A DNA stretch of 41,840 bases from Spirogloea muscicola (lineage: Eukaryota; Streptophyta; Zygnematophyceae; Spirogloeales; Spirogloeaceae), in contig WELB01000015.1 in the NCBI GenBank assembly GCA_009602725.1, positions 4,447 through 46,286 on the forward strand, given 5' to 3'. Within the stretch, counting starts at the first letter, position 1. Each line of letters starts with the position of its first letter. The position numbers were made by a program, and so were the translations under genes. Under the pieces are notes generated by a model that was given only the letters and a program-made list of their open reading frames with translations, did not search any database and had not been told where the DNA came from. This document shows, piece after piece, positions 33,363-41,840 of this stretch.

Positions 33363-36300
33363 CTAGGCACATTGTCTTCGGCAGCCCACGTTGACGGGGA
33401 GCGCAGTGAGCGGTGGCCTAGCTGGCCCCACTTCCCTGCCTCGCGTCCTCTTTGCAGAAGCTGCAGTAGACATGAATGCTTCTAGTGTACTCTGCACCTT
33501 CGCTTGTCGCTTTGGGGCCTGGCAGAGCGGCCTCCACGATTGTGCAGGCTTGTCTTGGGGCAGCTCCACCACACTAAGTTTTGCAGGTGAGGTGCCGGTA
33601 GTGGCTTCTGATTGCTGGTTGCTGCAAGGCCTGAGGGCCATCAGAGAGTCGCTTGGCACTACTGCAATGTCAGATAGCGCAACAATCCACTTTCGTGCCT
33701 CCATCAGCTCCAGGAGGTTGCTGAGCATAGGAAATCTGGACAAGGTCTTCTTGGACCCCACGAGAATCAGCTTCTTCTTAGCCCGAGTGAGGCACACATT
33801 GATGCGGCGCCAGTCGGTCAGCAGCTTGCCGGCGTTGTCGTTGGTGCTTGAGCGAACAAAGGAGACGATGATGCAGTCCTTGTCCCTCCCCTGCCACCAG
33901 AGACCCAAGCTTCTGTGTCAACATAGCTTCTTTCATGAAAGGATGACAGAGCTGTCCTATATACTTACTGCCGGAGTTTGCCAGGAGGAGCAATCTGCTC
34001 AGAATCGAGAGCCTACTCAGCCAGAGATGAGCCTCGATTGCAGATAGAGACAGGAGTACCTGATACTTGTCAATCGTATGCACTTCAAGGCCCTCGAGCC
34101 CGCCGTGGCCGAGTCTCTGATGCAGCGCATTCACCTGCGCTGTGTACGGGCTGATCACCCCAATAAAGTGCGCCTGGACACCCCTGCCGGTGAGCGCCGC
34201 GGCTATCTGGTCAACCACCTCAACCTCGCCTCTATTCAGCACCGTGCCTCTTCCGCTCGTCTCAATGCACTCGGCGACTCCGTCTGTGTCCAAGAAAATT
34301 GCCCTCCGCTGCCGTCTCAGTACCTCCAGAAGCCAGGCGGGGTGGGCATGATGATCGTTCTCAGTGGCGTATGCCAAGCAAGCTCCTCCGATGTCTTGCG
34401 AACCGCACACAAGGCGCCCACCATACACAAGGCTGTTGCTCAGGTCCATGATGTCCTGGCACATGCGGTACTGGAAGCAGGCAGAGACGGAGTCCATCAG
34501 CAGGGCGGCAGACTGTCCTGCCACGTGCGACTGCCCTTCTTGTTGCACCATGATAGTAACATTACATTGTGCCTGAATTGCTCAGGATGGCAAGGCATGG
34601 CCAGGCATAGCCAAGCACCCACAAGGACTGATGGTGGGCACCTGTGTGCAGAGGGTGGCCACTGCCTGAGGATGCGCATTGGACAGCGTGCTGAAGAGGC
34701 TGTCCGCCATGCCCTTGGCCCTGGCCTCGGCACTTTGCACCAGCGGCGGGAGCTGGTGGTCGTCGCCGACCAGCACAAACGCGCGGGCAAGCCGCAGCGG
34801 CCCGAGTGCGATGGGCATTGTCACCTGCCCGGCCTCGTCGAGGATGCACACGTCAAAGTGCTTGTCGTGCAGGAGAGGGTGGTTGACTCCCAGGCAGGTG
34901 ACGCCTACAACTCGCGTGCGGGTCATCAGGGCCTCCGCATCCTTGACGGACTTGATGCACTTCTCTGCCATGATGTGCATGCACACACCATTGTGATGTC
35001 AGACGATTGTTGCGGACTAATTCCGTCACCATCAAGCTGTGAGGGTTGCGCTGAAAGTGACCCACAAAGAGCTTCAGAGTTCCTGCAGGAGAAGCCATAT
35101 GATGCAGAAGTTATGACGGACAGTCTTTACCTGGGGACCAAATGGTGTTGGACATGATATCTGGGTGTATGGCACCGGGCCTGCCGAGGCGCAGAAAATC
35201 AACACCCTGGAATCGGACAGGAATTGAAGCTATCATTGGACGAGCTATCACCAATTGTCTGGACTAGACAGGCACATTGCCCACGGCATATTGCTGTAAA
35301 CAATTGAAATTGTGGGTATTGCAATCTCATGCTGCAGCTCGAAATTGAAGTTGTCTATCACAGACACTGCTCATGAACTGTGAAGTGTCCTATTAGTGGG
35401 GTGTACCTTCTCTTTCAGCTTCATAAGTATGTTGTCAAGTGCTGAATTCGTGTACGATGAGAGCAGGACGCTCTGCCCTCTCTCAACCAGAGCGCATACC
35501 GCATGCATTATGGTGACCGTCTTCCCCGTACCAGGCATGCCCTGCACGAGCATGTATTCGCTCGTCCCCAGAATCTGCAGTTCCAGAGGGCATCGAGGCA
35601 TCACATAAATTGCAAATAAGAACCTCTCTGCTTATATAAGTCATGCAGCGAGAACAAGCGCTGGACTCTTCACGAGTTGCTGATTACTTATAAGTGTGCA
35701 TACTCTGTGGACAGCGGCCTGCTGATCTTTGTTAATCACGCCAGCTTTGTCCAGACAACTCCTGCTCGAAGACTGGCCCAAGCCTGCAGCATCTTCACCT
35801 CCTTCCACGACTGGTGGCTGCGGACATACAAGCTAATGTACTGAGCAACTGACTGAAGCATTTGCAGACTTTTGAATTTGAAATTCCTGAAGCCTGGCAG
35901 CACGATATGCATAAATCTGGATGGCAAGGTATGTAATATATGATCAAGCACTTACAGTTGCATTACACAGGCATGCTTCTAATGTTCACAGTGCTTCTTC
36001 AGGTCAAGCTTTCTGGATGTTGCACTACATATGCTCATAAGTTGGGGCTTACCTGCAGATCAATGAGCAGACGCCGGCGGTTGTCATTAAATTGAGAAGG
36101 AGAGAAAAGTTGCAGGAAATTGTACCTGCACTCAGACAAGTACGTATCGGCTCTTATGCTCAGCTGGGCAACAGCGGAAATCCTCTCTGACAATCCCATG
36201 AGCTTCTTAATGCTTACAGATTAATTTTACAGCCGCAAGCAGACCACAGAAGGCATTGGTATACCTCAAGGCATGCATGGTAACCCCAGCTTTCGGCATT

Positions 36301-39300
36301 TCAATTAAGCCAGCTTCCTGGAAGGGCTAAAGCATGGAAATTGCCAAAACCTCATCTGAGCAAAGTGAGTGGCCTGTTCACTCTTCTCGATCCGCCACTG
36401 CTCTTGCAGCAGACGTTCTGATGTCGAGCATTCAGGTGTGCTCAGTAATCTCAGAGGGCGGAAGAGGTCCAACTGCAGACGCACAGAGGGAAAAGCGTGG
36501 CCAAGCCCGTCAGAGTAAGTGCCAGAAGGTTACTCACACTACGATGCCATGCATTACTACAAGCAGCCATACAAGCGAGCAGATTGTAAGCAGATTAGCA
36601 TGCAGTTGCTGCGCCAGTGGCGTACCGTGATGGAGTCCATTGTTACATCTTTGGCGATTCCTTTTGCAACGGCGACCTGCCCAGCCTTGGTGCTAAGTTT
36701 CTGGGTGCAGCACCAGAAGAAAGCCATGAAATCGTTACTGCTGATGCGAGGTCTGGCATTGAAGCTAAAGTCTTCAATGGTCAGCTGACGTCTGGGTCCT
36801 TCACATATGTCTTGCCCCATAGCAATAAGTGTAGTGACCTGAAGATGCATCTGAGAGAATTGCCAGCCAGAGGGCTCACCACATGGTCGCCTGGATTGAA
36901 AGAGCTCTCCAGCCCCCCTTGAGCCCTGCACGTTGCAGAACCATGACTGCAGGATCTCTGGAACGTGTACATGTTCCTGCTTTTGCTGTGAGATGATGGC
37001 ATAGGGATGAGCACCATGAAGTCACAGCAGTTCCCTTGGTCGTCTGGAGTGTCTCTAGAGGAGTGTTCTGCCTGTAGTACCACGTGCATCAAATTAGACT
37101 GCTTGCCAAGTCAAGAACCCAAAGGCAAGACCAGCCAGGCGCATACACTGGAATGCGGAGCTAATTCTGGAGCAAGTACACAAAAAGTGCTGCCGACTGA
37201 CTTTATTACAAAACATCTACAGATGGGCTGCTCTTGAAAGCGCGCTTTTACCAATCTTATGACTTGTAGAAGTTGCGAAAGGTGACCTGAGCAGCCTGAC
37301 ATTCCAAGTCAATTAGTTGATCCCAATGTTGTAAGAATGCGGCGTCAGCGCTGCTCAAATGCCCGGTGCGCTCCTCGAAGAGCTTCCCCAGTCCACTGGT
37401 TTCTGCTGTGCCGCCTTCAAGTGTCTGTGAGTGCCACACAGCAATGTAGTCATGACATCATTACACGACTGCCTTCTGGAGCCAGGTGTGAAATATGTTA
37501 CACTTGGATATCACACATGCATCTAACATCTGTCAACATTCTACCTTGTGATAAGCCGTGCAAACATCCAGGTGGGAGCAACCGCTGCAGACGTGCAGGT
37601 TCTGCGCAGCAGAAAGCTCGTCAAGCACTGCCGCCTTGATGCAGACTTCTTCAGAAATAAGGGCAAGAATGCCTATAATTCGATTCAGTGCCAAGCTGCA
37701 AGTCAACCTACCACATCTGGTTCTCAGGACCTTGCAAGTGCTATCTTGTGGACAGGATGTAGCCTCGAGAATAGTAAGTGTTCATTGAGAATGCCAGTGC
37801 ACCTTGAGCATGGGGGGCAGAAGCTGAGACAGTGAAGCGTCATGGAGCTGGGAGGCCATCTCATTGCGGCGCATGACAAGACCCACAAGGTCCGCACGCT
37901 GAGGCGTCACGCCCTGCAGGTCGTACCATGTTATGCGCTGGGGCTTATTGTTAGGCACAGCGTTCTCAAGAAACCGCACTCCTCCATTATCTGCCTTAAA
38001 TCTCAGTTTGAGTTCAATAGTGACCTTTACTCCCCTGAAAGCCAAGCCCCAGTCTCTCAAGCTGTACTCAGGCAGACGGCCACATACTGATGTAAACATA
38101 TTTCACTGTTGGGTTACATGGGGAGCATGCTTGCACCTGCATGACATCTACGTGCATGTGGTACAGGAGACCAGCATCCACCAGTTCTCCATACCTTTCA
38201 AATCCAAATGCAAAAGATTATTGACAAGTCAGGAAAGCACGTGTACTAAGAATCAAATATCTGCATAATTGGCAACGTGATGATCACCCTAGGTCCTGTC
38301 ATCAGGCATTGCCTCTTTGTAGAATGCTCGCGTTTACACATGAGAGACAACCTCGAGATGTGATGAGTTGTGCTCAACAAATTACAGAAGGTCATAAGCC
38401 TTGCCTCTCTGACATGAGAATTGTGTATAGCATGACCTGAGCTCTGTGCTCCAGCAATGTCTGAAGAGACGCAGGGATCACAACAGGGTACATCAGCGAT
38501 TTCTAAAGTAGCATATCCAGCCCATCAACTCAGGACAAAGCCTTCATGTGGTACAGTCGCTATTGGTATCTTACTATCAGTGACTCATCAGCCTATCTTG
38601 GTGATTGCAAGCCACAATGACTCGCATCTTATTGTGCATATCACACCTGTGAAGAGTGCCTTCTGCGTCGCCCTGAAATGTACCTGGCCTGAGACAGATG
38701 CACCCGTCTTCAGCTCAAACGGCATGATGGAGGCACCGCGTCCAACTTCTTGAACTCTCACTGATGCGTCAATCATGCCCTTGAGCCCATACGTTGGTGA
38801 GCTGATGGACTCCTCTATGTCCAAGACCTGCAGCACACAACACGTTTTGCATCAAGATTGCTGCACTGATGGCAAACCTTAAGGCATGGCTTGGCATGTA
38901 GAATGAGCAAAGGGCATGTCTTTTTGTATGCAGAATGCAGAGGGACGTAATGCAGAAGGTGCAGTTATCTTGAAGTGTGCATGAACAAGCCCTAAACCTA
39001 AAACCCTTAACCCTGAAACCTAAACCGATCTGCAAGTACAGAGGAAGCAAGCACACCTCAGCCTTGCAGATACTCCTCATGCCCTGTTTGGCCCCAAAAT
39101 CAACGGACTTCTGAGGTGGAAATTGGCAAGCACAAGGGCTCAGGATTACAGTCCATTATACACCACACAAGCTAGTCACAGATGCAAGCAAGTATGCAGC
39201 AGGGTGTAGCGCACCTGTGCTTGCATGAAAGTCTCCACGAAGTCCAGTATCTGGGGAGCTTTCTCCATAAGCTCCTCATACACAACTGCCTCCTTAGCTG

Positions 39301-41151
39301 CTCCATGTAGAAGGAGCACTTGGTCAAGCGTTGTTCATTGATCCAGATTCAACAGTCAGGTGCCTCATCTTCTCCAGGAAATATGTTGTATAGGCAATGG
39401 AATGTGCCGAAGCTTCTGGCTTGAAGGCAAGGCCGTTAGCTCCCCACCGATGAAATGGTTGATGATTCTCTAGCTTTGTGAGAAGTGCTTGACATACCTT
39501 TTATCTCATACAGGACGTCTATATGGTTCTGCACGATGTCCCAGGCCTGGGCAGACAGCAACTCTAAGCTGTTGGCATCTCCCAGCAGGGCCGCCTGCAA
39601 GATCATGTGCAGCTTGGGTGATGACCAATACCAGGCGAGGGTCGATTTCTCAACAGAAGTAGCATAAGGACGAAAGTAGCCCCGCCCACAATGTTGACAG
39701 CTGCATCTATGGCCTCTTATCTTCTTGAGAAGGTATAGTGGTTGGCATCATATTGAAGTCAGCAATGAAACCCACAACGTTCCACATTATCAGAATGTAT
39801 ACAGATGCAGTCTTGGTCACCAGATATTGCTATAGGACCTGGAAAAGCTGGTGAAGCATAGTCCCCTTCAGTGCAGCAGCCGTGGCCTCCTTGGCCTGCA
39901 CGCGCTCGTCAAGGACTGCCCTTCGGGGGCAGCCAAAGCTCCGGGCAACCTGGCACAAGCACGGGCGTCCTTGAAGGGCATGTACATCTTGTAATGGGCT
40001 TACTTAAGGGCCTAGACTCTGAGAGAATCCTGAGATCATTTGAAAGCATTCGATAACCCTGAAACGAAGCTCCTGCATCTCTACCATCTGCAGCCTGCCT
40101 CTGGTGGGCGCAACAGGCTTATCTATTGACATACAGCTTGCCACCTGGGTCGCCTTACCCTGGATCCTGAGAGGAGGAGCTGCGGATGCAGGACGATGAG
40201 GTTCTTCTGGCTGTTGACAGTGAACGGTGCATCCTGCAGCCCCGGCTCATCTTCGGAGCCGGGATCCCTCAAGAGGTTGATGCGATCCCCCGGCTTGACA
40301 TCTGAGTCATACCTGTCACGCACAATTACGCTTGTGTTAGGAAAGCACTTAGGAGAGCCAGTCATGTAGAGCTCTTGCACTTCATGCTGAGGACAGCGCT
40401 GTTGCACTGCATGCTGAGTTCAGTGCTCGCCATATGCCTTAGCATATCCTGCACTGCTATAAGTTCTAGTATATATTCTCCTCTGAGTTTCATATATGCC
40501 GAAATTCAGCCCCTCCAGCTCTGACGAGCTCTGTCCACCATCGTTGCTCGTGGGTACTTACCACTGGTCTTGCAGACACGCAGCTCCAACTATCTCTTGC
40601 CCAGTTTGCCGGAGGCGCAGGACCTGGAAGCACGTCCAACAGCCGGAGGTTATAGCAGATGTCCAAAAGCAAATGGGCAAAATCCTGATGAAGTCTGGCA
40701 CCAGGAATTGCCTCAAGGAGGTGCCTGACTTTGCATGCTTGACTTACGAGTCCCCAGAACGTCCAGTACCACAGTAAAACGGTAAAACCTTGGGCCCCAA
40801 TGAGAACAACCTCGAATAACTGTGTGTACAAGCGGCGCTCTTTCAATTACAGAATGTCAGAGTATGCGGTTGCCAGACCACTGGCTTACTCTTCCGAGCA
40901 CGGCTCACCTTCTGAGGTCCAGCCGCACCAGCCTCCTCTGTGACCTGCATGCCATGAAACGGATGAAGTCGTGAGACAAGGGCTCAAGGCGAGTCTGGGA
41001 CTTGGTCTCGGATGGGTGATATGCCACTTGGGCTGGTAGATGCAGCGCTGGCCACTGATCCCAGCGAGCTCACCTCGGCAACGACGAAGCTGAACAGGTG
41101 CCGCGCCGCTTGTTGAGGGGCCCGGCAGCTCGGCGTCCCCATGGGCCGCAT
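33363..41151 (-). CDS. DNA2: DNA2-type replication helicase/nuclease
   Basis: Resolved exons include 41151-41074, 40944-40909, 40623-40562, 40312-40159, about 37402-37287, 36125-36053, 35783-35704, 35574-35407, 35206-35131, 34964-34642, 34470-34060 and 33890-33363; others between 36.1 and 40.1 kb are only located. N-terminal beta-barrel: HLFSFVVAE, KVLRLRQTGQEIV, YDSDVKPGDRINLL, NLIVLHPQLLLSG. Nuclease: YGLKGMIDASV and MPFELKTG (about 38.7-38.8 kb), then ADLVGLVMRRNE and GLGKLFEERTGHLS. Helicase SF1: Walker A GMPGTGKT, Walker B CILDEAGQ, GDDHQLPPLVQ, QYRMCQDIMDLSN, HTIDKYQGRDKDCIIVSFVR, INVCLTRAKKKLILVGS. DNA2 trims flaps in Okazaki-fragment processing and resects double-strand breaks. The last exon adds a tail with QSTLEAFM, close to a PCNA-binding PIP box. 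Start 41151 (MRPMGTPS) is the first suitable ATG, but the frame is open upstream. Confidence 0.93.
38985..39030. repeat. Telomere-like CCCTAAA patch in a DNA2 intron
   Basis: AAGCCCTAAACCTAAAACCC, then TTAACCCTGAAACCTAAACC: five degenerate units of the CCCTAAA type, on the + strand within an unresolved DNA2 intron. Confidence 0.6.
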
Positions 41152-41840
41152 CGTGCCGGCGGCGCTCGGCTGCTCACGGCCGCGGCGACCGGGACTCAGG
41201 CCGGCGCTCGCAAGCCGCAGGAGGGCAGGCGAAGCTGCGCACGCCGGCCATGGCCGCCACAGGGCGCGCTGGAGGAGAGGCCAAGTAAAATGGCGGGCCA
41301 GTTGGGGGGGGCGGTTTGAGGTTGTTTGGTTCGTAGCCCGGGCGCGCGCGGGAGGAGCTTCCCGAGTGGCTCCGTCTTGTCATCCAGATTGTCACTAGAT
41401 GATACCATACCTGTAGCTAAATATCACACGCATGTCTTGCTCGTGTTCTCAGTTTGCCTCCATGTCAAACTCCTTGCAGTTACGAGTCCCCACGCATTGT
41501 GAGGAGCATTGCTGTCAAAAGTCCAACATGTTGCTTGCTTCTCACACTTGGTTGGTCCCTTCGTGGGTGGAACCGTGTCTGACTTAGTACCCGTTCATAG
41601 CTCACATAGAAGCTCGATAGATCGTTCTTGAGCCCCACTTTGCATCCAGATGGAGGCATCTCTCACGGCAGGGCCCAACCCAGGCACGCCATAGCCGAGC
41701 TTCAGCAGACCACATCCCCGGCGCCCACCCGCTGCGCCCCCCACCCCCCGGCAGCGGGGCGCCATAGCCACGGCCAGAGGTCCCCGGCCCTCCCCGCGCC
41801 GCCGCCGCCGCCGCCGCCGCCTCCGCTGCCGGCGCCTCCG
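41152..41840. other. DNA2 upstream region and right window edge
   Basis: The first 200 bases are GC-rich and probably hold the DNA2 5' UTR and promoter. The middle (41380-41640) is of intergenic composition with no exon recognised. The last 80 bases are very GC-rich with a GCC run (about 41800-41822), which at other places in this window marks a gene start, but no reading frame can be assigned. Confidence 0.4.

Overview
The window reads as nuclear DNA of a green alga (Viridiplantae). Every protein gene is split by many short GT-AG introns of roughly 30-500 nt. The pentanucleotide TGTAA, the usual green-algal polyadenylation signal, lies downstream of several stop codons. The genes include a plastid-type dihydrolipoamide dehydrogenase, a cyanobacterial-type F420-0:gamma-glutamyl ligase-like protein and an ELF3-type clock protein. 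Gene 5' ends are very GC-rich with GCC/GCG runs, while later exons and introns are near 50% GC. The clade within the green algae cannot be fixed from the sequence. I see no bacterial operon, CRISPR array, rRNA, convincing tRNA or intact transposon.

Layout, left to right: ELF3-like evening-complex protein (+, enters from the left edge, ends 3103); a gene-free stretch with two abutting perfect hairpins; plastid dihydrolipoamide dehydrogenase (+, 4760-8947, 15 exons); a motorless myosin-I TH1-domain protein (-, 9702-10722); an unrecognised helical protein (-, about 10.7-11.4 kb); an unrecognised disordered protein with a SAP-like N-terminus (+, 11406-13135); the F420 ligase-like gene (-, 13448 to about 17.3 kb, 15 exons reconstructed); an orphan LTV1-like exon (-) that collides with the first exon of a THUMPD1/TAN1 gene (+, 17513-20619); actin (-, 20885-22653, exactly 377 aa); a cluster of dispersed repeats (23.2-24.5 kb); a cationic amino-acid transporter (-, 24592-29276); a ZSWIM7/SWS1 homologue (-, 5' end lost in a 558-base gap at 31215-31772); a NIP30/FAM192A (PSME3IP1) homologue (+, 5' end in the same gap); and the DNA2 helicase/nuclease (-, 33363-41151).

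The genes are unrelated housekeeping and regulatory functions: clock, plastid carbon metabolism, tRNA acetylation, cytoskeleton, transport, homologous recombination and replication. Neighbours often alternate strand, giving convergent pairs (LPD/TH1, SAP-like/F420 ligase-like, TAN1/actin, NIP30/DNA2) and divergent pairs (helical protein/SAP-like, F420 ligase-like/TAN1, ZSWIM7/NIP30).

The points most worth a second look are: an ELF3 protein in an apparent alga; a TH1 domain with no myosin motor; single N bases and homopolymers where dropping one base restores a reading frame (probable assembly errors); a dispersed repeat family with a GGCTGG...CAGCC core; several telomere-like patches inside introns or next to genes; two GC-AG introns; and a collision of two gene ends over a GCC run at 17.5-17.6 kb that may be a misjoin. 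Exon coordinates were derived by hand from splice signals, reading phase and family motifs. Internal exons of DNA2 between about 36.1 and 40.1 kb are only partly resolved.
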